Notes under the pieces: generated by a model
Told to the model about the DNA's origin: nothing
Database searches by the model: none
What the model saw: only the letters and a program-made list of their open reading frames with translations
In this document: positions 35,547 through 44,207 of the stretch, in pieces
How positions within the stretch are numbered: the stretch's first letter is position 1
Layout of the letters: every line of letters starts with the position of its first letter
Made by a program: the position numbers and the translations under genes
NCBI RefSeq assembly: GCF_021789315.1
Contig: NZ_CP084561.1
Location: 3,348,001 to 3,412,000 of the forward strand
Length of the DNA: 64,000 bases
Origin: Arthrobacter sp. FW305-BF8
Lineage (GTDB): Bacteria; Actinomycetota; Actinomycetes; Actinomycetales; Micrococcaceae
Direction: 5' to 3'

Positions 35547-36623
35547 CTAGCGCGAGCGGCGTCCGCCGAGGGCGCGGGATACGTCCCCCGCCTCCTTGAG
35601 CGTGGCGCGGAGCTCCTTCGGCAGGGAGAAGAGCAGGTCCTCCTCCGCAGTCACAATTTCCTCGACAGCGTCGTAGCCGTAGTCGGCCAGGAGCCGGAGC
35701 ACGTCCTTGACCAGGACCTCCGGAACGGACGCGCCCGAGGTGACGCCCACCGTGGCAACACCCTCGAACCAGGACTCGTCCACCTCGTTGGCGAAGTCAA
35801 CCCGGTACGACGCCTTGGCGCCGTACTCCAGCGCCACCTCGACGAGTCGCACCGAGTTGGAGGAGTTGGCCGAACCAACCACGATTACCAGATCGGCCTG
35901 GGGCGCGATCTTCTTGATGGCCACCTGGCGGTTGGTCGTGGCGTAGCAAATGTCGTCGCTGGGCGGGTCCTGGAGCGTGGGGAACCGGTCCTTGAGCAGC
36001 CGGACGGTCTCCATGGTCTCGTCCACGCTGAGCGTGGTCTGCGAAAGCCAGATGACCTTTTCGGGATCCCGTACCGTCACCTTGTCCACCTCATGGGGGC
36101 CGTTGATGATCTGGATGTGTTCGGGAGCTTCGCCGGCCGTTCCTTCAACCTCTTCGTGGCCGTCGTGGCCGATCAGGAGGATGTCGAAGTCGTCCTTGGC
36201 GAAGCGGACGGCTTCCTTGTGGACCTTGGTCACGAGGGGGCAGGTGGCATCGATGGTTCGCAGTCCGCGGTCCTCTGCGGACTGGACCACGGCCGGGGAC
36301 ACGCCGTGGGCCGAGAAGATGACCAGGGCGCCCTCGGGCACTTCGTCAGTTTCGTCCACGAAGATGGCGCCCTGCTCCTCAAGGGAGCTGACCACGTGCA
36401 CGTTATGGACAATCTGTTTCCGGACGTAAACGGGCGGTCCGTAGTGCTGCAGGGCCTTTTCGACGGCGATGACCGCGCGGTCCACGCCCGCGCAGTATCC
36501 GCGGGGAGCCGCCAGCAGAACCCTCTTCGGGCCCGGGACCGGTGCCGCCGCGAGCACTTCCTCCGGCGAACGCCGCCGGCGCGGGACGGTTGGCATCGAA
36601 AGGGAAACTGCAGAGGAAGTCAT
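35547..36623 (-). CDS. ispH: 4-hydroxy-3-methylbut-2-enyl diphosphate reductase
   Basis: 358 residues. The three Fe-S cysteines are present: PRGYCAG (Cys44), DATCPLV (Cys128) and DDICYATTNRQ (Cys226). It is the last enzyme of the MEP isoprenoid pathway, reducing HMBPP to IPP and DMAPP with a 4Fe-4S cluster. The N-terminal 30 residues are an extension beyond the catalytic fold. The ATG at 36623 sits 6 nt after TAGCAT, and a GGAG within the spacer is too close to serve as a normal ribosome site. Confidence 0.95.
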   Translation of the reverse strand: MTSSAVSLSMPTVPRRRRSPEEVLAAAPVPGPKRVLLAAPRGYCAGVDRAVIAVEKALQHYGPPVYVRKQIVHNVHVVSSLEEQGAIFVDETDEVPEGALVIFSAHGVSPAVVQSAEDRGLRTIDATCPLVTKVHKEAVRFAKDDFDILLIGHDGHEEVEGTAGEAPEHIQIINGPHEVDKVTVRDPEKVIWLSQTTLSVDETMETVRLLKDRFPTLQDPPSDDICYATTNRQVAIKKIAPQADLVIVVGSANSSNSVRLVEVALEYGAKASYRVDFANEVDESWFEGVATVGVTSGASVPEVLVKDVLRLLADYGYDAVEEIVTAEEDLLFSLPKELRATLKEAGDVSRALGGRRSR

Positions 36624-36635
36624 TGCTCCATGCTA
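36621..36635 (-). promoter_or_regulatory. -10 element of a leaderless ispH transcript
   Basis: TAGCAT on the minus strand ends 6 nt before the ispH ATG. Confidence 0.5.
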
Positions 36636-36664
36636 CCGGTTGGGCTGCAGGCATCCGGGCATGC

Positions 36665-37513
36665 TCATCGTCCGCGGGCAGGACCGCCGACCAGCCTGAG
36701 CAGCAGGCCTGCCGCCACCAGTGCCGCACCGGCGATCGCCGCCGCCAGCGTCCAGGACGCAAACCCGGCGGCGGAAGCCGCAACGAACTCCCGCTTGAAC
36801 AGGTCTGCCATTTCGTTTCCGCTCGCGGTGCCCGTCACGGCGTCGGAGGCCCAGCGGGACGCCAGCGTCCACAGTCCGGAAAGCGCCAGTGCGCCCACTC
36901 CAATGCCGGCCAGGACTTTCCACCGCCGGCGGGCAGTCACGAGCGCCAGGAGGAACGCCACGCCGGCACCGACGGCCAGGCTGTATCCCAGCGGAGAGTA
37001 TGCCGAAACCCGTTCAATGAGCTGGCGCTGGTTCGTCTGGCCGATGCTCACCAGGGTCTGGCCCGGGGCTTCCAGCTGAACACCAACCTGGCTGGAAATC
37101 TGCTTGGCCGCGAGGGCGACGAGCGGGGCCACGTCCAGGGTCAGCGAGGTGCTCGAATCAGCTTCGGGGGGAAGGGACGCCGGATCGGCGAAGTTGAGCC
37201 GGTGGCTCTTTCGCAGCGTCTCTTCCCAGGCCGCCGGATACTCGGGCAAGCCGGTGAGGGAGGTTGCCGCCTTCTCCAGCACCGGCCGGATCAGTTCCGC
37301 CGCCTGCGCCGGGATGCTTCCGCCGGTATCGATGCTGTTAACGGCGGCGGTCGCCAGGCGCTTCTGGAAATCCGGATCCTTGCCCAGCGGTGCCGCCAGG
37401 GCTACGAAGCCATCTTCCTGCACGATGTTGCGGTCCACCCAGATGGCCGGAACGGCGGCGGCGGAGAGGAGAAGACCAAGGATGACGGCCAAGGCCGCAA
37501 GAAATGAGCGCAA
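36665..37513 (-). CDS. Conserved membrane protein next to ispH
   Basis: 282 residues from TTG 37513 (AGGA upstream). One N-terminal membrane helix (about 3-25) is followed by an outer domain of about 135 residues without cysteines, then three more hydrophobic helices (about 172-193, 199-216, 245-270) and a basic tail. No enzyme motif is seen. Proteins of this layout occur between xseA and ispH in Arthrobacter and relatives, as I recall. It precedes ispH by 41 bases, though ispH seems to have its own promoter. Confidence 0.7.
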   Translation of the reverse strand: MRSFLAALAVILGLLLSAAAVPAIWVDRNIVQEDGFVALAAPLGKDPDFQKRLATAAVNSIDTGGSIPAQAAELIRPVLEKAATSLTGLPEYPAAWEETLRKSHRLNFADPASLPPEADSSTSLTLDVAPLVALAAKQISSQVGVQLEAPGQTLVSIGQTNQRQLIERVSAYSPLGYSLAVGAGVAFLLALVTARRRWKVLAGIGVGALALSGLWTLASRWASDAVTGTASGNEMADLFKREFVAASAAGFASWTLAAAIAGAALVAAGLLLRLVGGPARGR

Positions 37514-37814
37514 GGGGTTCCTAGCTGGTCGGGTTTCTCGGCTGGTCGGGTGCCTGGCTGGTCAGCAGGCCACTGCAATCCTAGGCGCGCCGTCCCGCTA
37601 TCGGAAAAGTAGGGCGGTCAAAGGTGCCAGCGACCAAAATGCCGGCCACCCAGTCTGCCGGGTCTTCAGCGGTCCCGGCAAATGCCCCGAAACCAACAAT
37701 GTCCGAGGCCGGTGATACAGCTATGGATAGAGTTGATTAACCCACCGCGCACGCACCACCACAGGCAAAGGACCGCGACCATGCAACTGGCATTCGCCGC
37801 CACCGGGGCTGCAC
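37514..37814. other. Divergent intergenic region before xseA with short tandem repeats
   Basis: 301 bases without a clear gene. Three degenerate 16-base units with core GGCTGGTCGGGT run at 37521-37536, 37537-37552 and 37553-37568. Further on, an AT-richer stretch (about 37705-37740, with TATGGATAGAGT) may hold the xseA promoter. Confidence 0.5.
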
Positions 37815-39116
37815 ATGGCTGAAAACGCCACCGTCCCTGTACCCGGCACCGCCCCTGCAGCCGGCACCCCCGCTGCGTCCGGCCCCAGCACGGTGCCGGC
37901 CACCGCCGCCGACACGAGCCCGGACAACCCCTGGCCGCTGCAGTTGCTCTCCCAGAAGCTCAAGGTCCACATCGAGCGGGCGCCGGCAGCGTGGGTTGAA
38001 GGTCAGGTCATCGAACTCAACCGGCGCGGCGGCAATGCGTTCCTCACCCTCCGGGATGTGGACGCGGAGATCTCCCTGCCTGCTTCCATCTGGTCCAAAC
38101 TGCTCGACCGGCAGGAGACGCCGCTTGAGCGCGGAAGCCGGGTGGTGGCCCTGCTCAAGCCCGAGTTCTGGCTGAAGACCGGGCGCCTGAACATGTCCGT
38201 GAAGGATATCCGCCCCGTTGGACTGGGCGATCTCCTCGCACGGATTGAACGGCTCCGCCATGCCCTGGCCGCTGAAGGCCTGTTCGCCGAGTCCCGGAAG
38301 AAGCGCCTGCCCCTGCTCCCCCACCGGATCGGGCTCATCACCGGCCGCGATTCCGATGCGAAGAAGGACGTTCTGCGCAACGCTGCCCTGCGCTGGCCGG
38401 CAGTCGAATTCGAGATCCGCGAGGTCGCAGTGCAGGGCAACACCGCCGTATCCCAGATGATCAAGGCGCTTCGCGAACTTGATGCCCGTCCCGAGGTGGA
38501 CGTGATCGTCATCGCCCGCGGCGGCGGCGCGCTGGAGGACCTGCTGCCGTTCAGCAGCGAGGAACTCATCCGCGCCGTGGCGGCCGCGGTGACTCCGGTG
38601 GTCAGCGCAATCGGGCACGAAGCGGACCGGCCCATCCTGGACGACGTCGCCGACCTCCGGGCCTCCACGCCCACGGATGCAGCTAAGCGCATCGTGCCGG
38701 AAGTCTCGGAGGAACTTGCCCGGGTCCGGCAGGCTGAAGCCCAGCTTCGCCGCTCCGTGACGCTTCTGGTTGCCAGGGAAACGGACCGCCTGGCGGCCAT
38801 CCGTTCCCGTCCGGTCCTAGCAGCCCCGGACAGCATGATCACGGCGCGCGCGGACGATGTGGAACGGCTGGCCCGCCGGTCCACGGCGGCCATCAGTGCA
38901 GCCGTGACGAGGGCTTCCGACCAGCTGGTCCACCTCCAGGCGCAGGTCCGGGCATTGTCACCGCAGCAGACCCTGGACCGCGGCTACGCCGTAGTGCAGC
39001 TTTCCGGGCCTGCCGGGGCAGTTGTCCGCCAGCCGTCCCAGGCCCCAGCGGGAACACCACTCGCGGTCAGGGTGGCCGGCGGGCGGTTCGGTGCGGAATC
39101 CACGGGCGCCCCATAG
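37815..39116 (+). CDS. xseA: Exodeoxyribonuclease VII large subunit
   Basis: 433 residues. After an Ala/Pro-rich extension of about 35 residues comes an OB-fold (VEGQVIELNRRGGNAFLTLRD), then the nuclease core with GLITGRDSDAKKDV, VIVIARGGGALEDLLPF and SAIGHEADRPILDDVADLRASTPTDAA. A coiled coil and the C-terminal LDRGYAVV segment complete the family pattern. With XseB it degrades single-stranded DNA from both ends. It forms an operon with xseB. Confidence 0.95.
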   Translation: MAENATVPVPGTAPAAGTPAASGPSTVPATAADTSPDNPWPLQLLSQKLKVHIERAPAAWVEGQVIELNRRGGNAFLTLRDVDAEISLPASIWSKLLDRQETPLERGSRVVALLKPEFWLKTGRLNMSVKDIRPVGLGDLLARIERLRHALAAEGLFAESRKKRLPLLPHRIGLITGRDSDAKKDVLRNAALRWPAVEFEIREVAVQGNTAVSQMIKALRELDARPEVDVIVIARGGGALEDLLPFSSEELIRAVAAAVTPVVSAIGHEADRPILDDVADLRASTPTDAAKRIVPEVSEELARVRQAEAQLRRSVTLLVARETDRLAAIRSRPVLAAPDSMITARADDVERLARRSTAAISAAVTRASDQLVHLQAQVRALSPQQTLDRGYAVVQLSGPAGAVVRQPSQAPAGTPLAVRVAGGRFGAESTGAP

Positions 39117-39194
39117 GCCGGACGCATACGGACCAGCACCTCAAATGACGCCAGCACCGAATGACAGCACCACCTACACGACAGGCCAGTGACC

Positions 39195-39470
39195 ATGACA
39201 GATCCGACCATCAACACAGACCAGCCCCACAGCACGGAACAAAATACCGCAGCCCAGCCCGGCCCCGCACTCCCTCCGGAGATCGATGCCCTCAGCTATG
39301 AGGAAGCACGGGAACAGCTGGTTGCCGTGGTTTCCAAGCTCGAGGCCGGCGGGACCAGCCTTGAGGATTCCCTGGCGCTGTGGGAGCGGGGCGAGGCCCT
39401 GGCCCGGCGCTGCGAGGACTGGCTGGAGGGCGCCAGGAAGAGGCTCGCCGCTGCCCGCAAGGACAGCTGA
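39195..39470 (+). CDS. xseB: Exodeoxyribonuclease VII small subunit
   Basis: 91 residues. A polar N-terminal tail of about 30 residues is followed by the two-helix XseB domain, SYEEAREQLVAVVSKLEAGG then LEDSLALWERGEALARRCE. ATG 39195 was chosen because ACAGG lies 9 bases upstream; GTG 39189 is possible but too close to it. It caps and regulates XseA. An imperfect hairpin (about 39499-39534) follows and overlaps the end of the convergent PPK2 gene. Confidence 0.93.
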   Translation: MTDPTINTDQPHSTEQNTAAQPGPALPPEIDALSYEEAREQLVAVVSKLEAGGTSLEDSLALWERGEALARRCEDWLEGARKRLAAARKDS

Positions 39471-39524
39471 CCGCCAGCTGGGATCGATCCGGAGGTTAAG
39501 CGGCCTGACGACCGCCCGGCCGGG

Positions 39525-40379
39525 TCAGGACCGCTCGACGAGTCGGCGCTCGGCCTCAACGTCGAACTCAGCCTTGGGCCACTCCAGTTCGAGCTCGCCG
39601 AGCCCCTCCAGCAACAGTTGCTGCACTGCGATGCGCGCGTACCATTTCTTGCTGGCAGGCACCACATACCAGGGCGCCTGTTCGGTGTTGGTGGCGTCGA
39701 AGGCAGCCTGGTAAGCGGCCATGTAGTCGTCCCAGAAAGCGCGCTGCTTCAGGTCCTCGGTGTTGTACTTCCAGTGCTTGGCGGGGTTGTCCAGCCGGGC
39801 CAGCAGCCGTTCCTTCTGCTCCTCATTGCTGATGTGCAGCATGACTTTGATGACTTTCGTGCCCACGGCCGCCTGCCTGGCCTCGAACTCGTTGATCGCC
39901 CGGTAACGGCGTTCCAGCTCCTTGGGGTCGGCCCAGCGGTGTACCCGGTGGATCAGGACGTCCTCGTAGTGGGACCTGTCGAAAACCCCCAGCATGCCGG
40001 CGGCCGGGACCTCGCGTTCGATGCGCCACAGAAAGTCGTAGGCCTTTTCCTCGGGCGTGGGGGCCTTGAAGGACTTGAACTGGACACCCTGCGGATCCAT
40101 GGCGCCCAGCACGTGCTTCACGATTCCGCCTTTGCCGGCAGTATCCATTCCCTGCAGGATCAGCAGGACGCGCTTGGTGCCGCCGAACTTGGACTCGGCA
40201 AACAGCCTCTCCTGAAGATCCGTGAGTTTGTCATCGAGTTCCTCAAGGAGCAGCTCGCCGTCGGCCTTGTTCCCCGGATAGCCCAAGGTGGCATCAGGGT
40301 CAACGTCGGCCAGCTGGAATCCCTTGCCGACCTTCAGGGTCTCGGAGGGGAGCTTCGTGAATTCCACAATGCCGGCCAT
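39525..40379 (-). CDS. Polyphosphate kinase 2 family protein
   Basis: 284 residues from ATG 40379 with AAAGAGGA upstream. The Walker A-like GMDTAGKGG, the Walker B-like FDRSHYEDV and the lid region rich in Arg (ELERRYRAINEFE) mark a PPK2 polyphosphate:nucleotide phosphotransferase. Such enzymes use polyphosphate to phosphorylate AMP or nucleoside diphosphates in the cytosol. The class cannot be fixed by eye. The frame stays open upstream into the aminotransferase gene but without family resemblance. Confidence 0.92.
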   Translation of the reverse strand: MAGIVEFTKLPSETLKVGKGFQLADVDPDATLGYPGNKADGELLLEELDDKLTDLQERLFAESKFGGTKRVLLILQGMDTAGKGGIVKHVLGAMDPQGVQFKSFKAPTPEEKAYDFLWRIEREVPAAGMLGVFDRSHYEDVLIHRVHRWADPKELERRYRAINEFEARQAAVGTKVIKVMLHISNEEQKERLLARLDNPAKHWKYNTEDLKQRAFWDDYMAAYQAAFDATNTEQAPWYVVPASKKWYARIAVQQLLLEGLGELELEWPKAEFDVEAERRLVERS

Positions 40380-40414
40380 CGGGTCCTCTTTCCACGGTTG
40401 AGTGTGGGTAAAGG

Positions 40415-41635
40415 CTAGTTCCCCTGATACCTGCTGAGGAAGTCTCCCATCCGGCCAATTGCTTCCTCGATGTCCTTCACGTTCGGCAGGGTCACCATCC
40501 GGAAGTGGTCGGGCCGGACCCAGTTGAACGCCCGGCCGTGGGAGACCAGGATCTTCTGTTCCTTGAGCAGGTCCAGCACAAACTTTTCGTCGTCCCGGAT
40601 GCTGTAGACCTCCGGGTCCAGCTTGGGGAACAGGTACAGGGCGCCCCGTGCCTGCTGGGTGCTGACGCCGGGGATCGCGTTGAGCATGTCGTACGCCTTG
40701 TTGCGCTGTTCCAGCAGCCGGCCGCCGGGCAGGATGAGGTCGTTGATGCTCTGGTACCCGCCCAGGGCAGTCTGGATGGCATGCTGGGCCGGAACGTTGG
40801 CGCAGAGCCGCATGTTGGCCAGCAGGTTGATGCCTTCGAGGTAGTCCGCGGCCTCCTTCTTGGGCCCGGAGATGGCCATCCATCCTGCCCGGTAGCCGCA
40901 GACGCGGTAGGCCTTGGACAGTCCGCTGAAGGTCAGGCACAGCACGTCGTCGCCCGTGAGCCCGGCCATGTTTACGTGCACGGCGTCCTCGTAGAGGATC
41001 TTTTCGTAGATCTCATCGGCAAAGATGACCAGCCCGTGCTTTTCAGCCAGGGCAACAATCTTGCGCAGCGTGCTTTCCGGGTACACGGCGCCGGTGGGGT
41101 TGTTCGGGTTGATGACCACGATGCCCTTTGTCCGGGGCGTAATTTTGGCCTCGAGGTCCTCCAGGTCAGGCTGCCAGCCGGACTCCTCGTCGCAGAGGTA
41201 GTGCACCGGACGGCCGCCGGCCAGCGCCACCGAGGCGGTCCACAGCGGGTAGTCCGGGGTGGGGATCAGGATCTCGTCGCCCTCTTCGAGCAGGGCCATC
41301 AGTGACATGGTGATGAGTTCGCTGACGCCGTTGCCGAGGTAGATGTCGTCCACGTGGATGCTCTGGATGCCGCGTGTCTGGTAGTACTGCGAGACGGCGG
41401 TGCGGGCGGAGAAGATGCCGCGTGAATCGCTGTATCCCTGGGCGTGGGGCAGGTGGCGGATCATGTCCACCAGGATCGCGTCCGGCGCTTCAAACCCGAA
41501 GGGTGCGGGGTTGCCGATGTTCAGTTTGAGGATGCGGTGACCCTCTGCCTCCATCTGCTGGGCGGCCTGAAGAATCGGTCCACGGATGTCGTAAAGGACA
41601 TTATGAAGCTTGGTGGACTGCTTGAATTCTGCCAT
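40415..41635 (-). CDS. Alanine/aspartate-type aminotransferase (AlaA-like)
   Basis: 406 residues, PLP class I. It shows NIGNPAPFGFEAPD, NPNNPTGAVYP, the PLP lysine in FSGLSKAYRVCGYRAGW and the C-terminal Arg in RPDHFRMVTLP. The N-terminal LYDIRGPI and overall length match AlaA, the glutamate-pyruvate aminotransferase. It interconverts alanine, pyruvate and glutamate. PPK2 lies 35 bases downstream in the same direction and may be co-transcribed. Confidence 0.92.
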   Translation of the reverse strand: MAEFKQSTKLHNVLYDIRGPILQAAQQMEAEGHRILKLNIGNPAPFGFEAPDAILVDMIRHLPHAQGYSDSRGIFSARTAVSQYYQTRGIQSIHVDDIYLGNGVSELITMSLMALLEEGDEILIPTPDYPLWTASVALAGGRPVHYLCDEESGWQPDLEDLEAKITPRTKGIVVINPNNPTGAVYPESTLRKIVALAEKHGLVIFADEIYEKILYEDAVHVNMAGLTGDDVLCLTFSGLSKAYRVCGYRAGWMAISGPKKEAADYLEGINLLANMRLCANVPAQHAIQTALGGYQSINDLILPGGRLLEQRNKAYDMLNAIPGVSTQQARGALYLFPKLDPEVYSIRDDEKFVLDLLKEQKILVSHGRAFNWVRPDHFRMVTLPNVKDIEEAIGRMGDFLSRYQGN

Positions 41636-41730
41636 TCATCAAATATGCCACAAGCGGGATGTACTTCCGGGGAGACGTGCCTCACACGGTGTTGACCGGA
41701 CTGCGCCGCCATCCGCCCCCCACATAACGC

Positions 41731-41773
41731 CGACGGCGGCTGCCGGTCCCCGCGGAACCGGCAGCCGCCGTCG
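41731..41773 (-). terminator. Terminator of the betaine-type ABC operon
   Basis: A perfect 17-bp stem (CGACGGCGGCTGCCGGT) with a 9-base loop, 25 bases after the binding-protein stop. Confidence 0.8.
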
Positions 41774-41797
41774 TACTTTCCTAGTGAGCCACCGGGC

Positions 41798-42757
41798 CTA
41801 CTTGACGATGCCCTTGTCCTTGAGCCACGCAGCGGCCGCGTCCTTGGCGTTCTGCTTCTGGCTTCCGCTCACCGCACGGTTGAGGTTGATCAGGTCCTCA
41901 GTGGTGAGGGTTTTGGAGACATTGTTGAGCGCCTCCTTGGCTTTGTCCGTCACCTTGGCGTCGTTGTAGAGCGGCAGCACCTGCTGGGCCTTGAAGTTGT
42001 TCTTCGGGTCCTCCAGCACAACGAGGTCGTTGTCGGCGATGGACGGCGTGGTGGTGAAGATGTCGGCCACCTGGACCTCATCGCTCAGGAGTGCCTGCAG
42101 GGTCAGGTTGCCGCCGCCGTCGCTAAAGGGCTTCAGCGCCTTGAGTTCGCAGCCGTAATTCTTCTTGAGCCCCGGGAAGCCGTAGGACCGGGTTTCAAAC
42201 GTGGCCGGCGCGGCCATGGTCAGGTCCTTGCAGACCTTGGCCAGGTCCTCGATCGACTTCAGCTGATACTTTTCGGCGGTGGCCTTGGTGACCACCATGG
42301 CGTCCTTGTCCTCGGCCTTGGACGGCTCCAGCACGGCGAGTCCCTTCGGCAGCTTGCCGGGCAAAGCCTTGACGATGTCCTCCGGGGTGACCTCGGCGGC
42401 CTGCGCGTCGACGTGGGACAGGAGGTTGCCGGAGTAATCGGGAACCACATCCACCGATCCGTCCTGGACGGCCTTGAAGTAGATCTCCCGCGAGCCGATG
42501 TTGGGCTTGGTGGTGGCGGTGACTCCGGCCGCGGTCAGGGCACCGGCGTAGATCTCGGCGATGATCTGGCTCTCCGGGAAGTCCGCGGAGCCGACGACGA
42601 GGGAACCGCCGGAGGTGGCGCCCCCGGTAGCACTCGTGGAGGGGGACGACAGCGGATTGCCGCTGCTGCAGGCGGACAGGGCGAGGGCGACGCCGACACC
42701 GGCGGCGAGGCCGCCCAGGCCACGGCGGGTAAGAGTCGTGCGGACGGGGTGCTTCAT
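41798..42757 (-). CDS. Glycine betaine/choline-type ABC transporter binding lipoprotein
   Basis: 319 residues from ATG 42757, with AAGGAGG upstream. The signal has a twin arginine (LTRRGLGGLA) and a lipobox LSAC (Cys30), so it may be a Tat-exported lipoprotein. The binding domain reads VVGSADFPESQIIAEIYAGA and VQDGSVDVVPDYSGNLL, as in OpuC/OsmF-type receptors for quaternary amines. It captures osmoprotectants outside the cell. The gene is last in the operon and overlaps the permease by 4 bases. Confidence 0.91.
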   Translation of the reverse strand: MKHPVRTTLTRRGLGGLAAGVGVALALSACSSGNPLSSPSTSATGGATSGGSLVVGSADFPESQIIAEIYAGALTAAGVTATTKPNIGSREIYFKAVQDGSVDVVPDYSGNLLSHVDAQAAEVTPEDIVKALPGKLPKGLAVLEPSKAEDKDAMVVTKATAEKYQLKSIEDLAKVCKDLTMAAPATFETRSYGFPGLKKNYGCELKALKPFSDGGGNLTLQALLSDEVQVADIFTTTPSIADNDLVVLEDPKNNFKAQQVLPLYNDAKVTDKAKEALNNVSKTLTTEDLINLNRAVSGSQKQNAKDAAAAWLKDKGIVK

Positions 42758-43497
42758 GCGGTGCCTCCTTGAACAGCGGCGGCCGCGGGCGCGGCAGCCG
42801 AGAGATCGGTGGCGGCCTTGCGGCCACCGCTGGAACGTGCGGAAAGTCCCGGTGAAACGACCAGCCGCTGCACGGCGGCCAGGACAAGGTCGACGACGAT
42901 CGCCAGTGCCGCTATGAGGAGCGAACCTGCCAGCATCCGCGGGAAGTCCTGGAGCACCAGCCCGTCGAACAGGTAGCGTCCCAGGCCGCCGAGCGGAAGG
43001 TAGGCCACCACCGACACAGTGGCGATCACCTGCAGCACGGCGGTGCGGATGCCGCCGAACATCACCAGTAGCCCGTTGGGAACCTCCACGCCGAACAGGA
43101 CCTGCAGCTCTTTCATGCCCATGGCTCGGGCGGCGTCCACCACGTTTGAATCCACGCTGGAAATGCCGGCGTAGGTGCCGGCCAGCAGCGGCGGCACCGT
43201 AAGGATGACCAGGGCCCACACCGGCGGCATGAGGCCGCTGCCGGCGACGAGGGCGAACAGCACCAGGAGCCCGAGCGTTGGCAGCGCGCGGAGGGCGCCG
43301 GCCACGGCCACGGCCACGACGCGGCCCCTGCCGGTGTGGCCGATGTAGAGGCCCACCGGGACGGCGATGGCGGCGGCGATGATCAGGACCAGGAAGCTGT
43401 ACTGCAGGTGTTCGAGCAGGCGGACGGGTATCCCGCCCGGACCGGACCAATGCAAGGGATCGGCGAGCCAGGCGAACGTTTCGGTGAAGATGTTCAT
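42754..43497 (-). CDS. Glycine betaine-type ABC transporter permease
   Basis: 247 residues with about six membrane segments and the EAA loop VVDAARAMGMKELQVLFGVEVPN. It has a long Ala-rich hydrophilic C-terminal tail of about 40 residues. It overlaps both neighbours by 4 bases, so the whole operon is translationally coupled. It is one of two permeases of an OpuCB/OpuCD-like pair. Confidence 0.92.
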   Translation of the reverse strand: MNIFTETFAWLADPLHWSGPGGIPVRLLEHLQYSFLVLIIAAAIAVPVGLYIGHTGRGRVVAVAVAGALRALPTLGLLVLFALVAGSGLMPPVWALVILTVPPLLAGTYAGISSVDSNVVDAARAMGMKELQVLFGVEVPNGLLVMFGGIRTAVLQVIATVSVVAYLPLGGLGRYLFDGLVLQDFPRMLAGSLLIAALAIVVDLVLAAVQRLVVSPGLSARSSGGRKAATDLSAAAPAAAAVQGGTA

Positions 43498-44207
43498 GAG
43501 CCCGCCCCAGCGTGGACTTTGGCATCGGCAATGAACTCAGCGCCGGACCGGGCGTGCGCGTCCGTCTTTACGGAGCCGGCCCTGGTCCACGGCGTGAGGA
43601 CGCGTTCCAGGATTACCAGCAGCGCGTCCATCACCACTGCCAGCAGCAGGATGGCGATGATGCCCACCACCACTTCGGTGACGAAGTTCCGCTGCAGTCC
43701 GTCCGTGAACAGCATCCCGAGGTTTCCCACGCCCAGCAGGGCGGCGACGCTCACCAGCGAAATGTTGCTCACCGACACCACGCGGAGGCCTGCGAACATC
43801 ACGGGCAGGGACAGCGGCAGGTCGATCTGCAGGAACCGGGCGGCCGGCTTGTAGCCCATGGCCACAGCCGCCTGCCGGAGGTCGTCATCGACGGAATCGA
43901 AGGCGTCCATGGCAGCCCGCACCAGCAGCGCCACGGCGTAGATGGTCAGGGCGACGATGACGTTCAGCGGGTCGAGGATCCGCGTCCCCAGCAGCGGCGG
44001 GAGAATGATGAAAAGCGCCAGGGACGGGATGGTGTAGAGCAGGGAGCTCACGGTGGCCACGAGCTGCCGCAGCGCGCTGTGCCGCCTCGAGAACTGTGCC
44101 AGCGGGATGGAAATCAGCAGGCCCAGGACCATCGGAACCAGGGCCAGGACCAGGTGCTGGCCGGCCCGTTCAAAGACCATGGGGCTGTTCGCCAGGAACC
44201 ACTCCAT
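43494..44207 (-). CDS. Glycine betaine-type ABC transporter permease
   Basis: 237 residues with about five membrane segments. The EAA loop is DDDLRQAAVAMGYKPAARFLQIDLPLSLP. Its ATG shares one base with the stop of the ATPase (TGATG). It is the partner of the following permease and forms the osmoprotectant channel. The C-terminus is hydrophilic. Confidence 0.92.
   Translation of the reverse strand: MEWFLANSPMVFERAGQHLVLALVPMVLGLLISIPLAQFSRRHSALRQLVATVSSLLYTIPSLALFIILPPLLGTRILDPLNVIVALTIYAVALLVRAAMDAFDSVDDDLRQAAVAMGYKPAARFLQIDLPLSLPVMFAGLRVVSVSNISLVSVAALLGVGNLGMLFTDGLQRNFVTEVVVGIIAILLLAVVMDALLVILERVLTPWTRAGSVKTDAHARSGAEFIADAKVHAGAGS

Noticed and set aside
39525..40940. Long form of the PPK2 gene
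   Set aside because: The extra 187 codons overlap the aminotransferase in another frame and the ribosome site is at ATG 40379.
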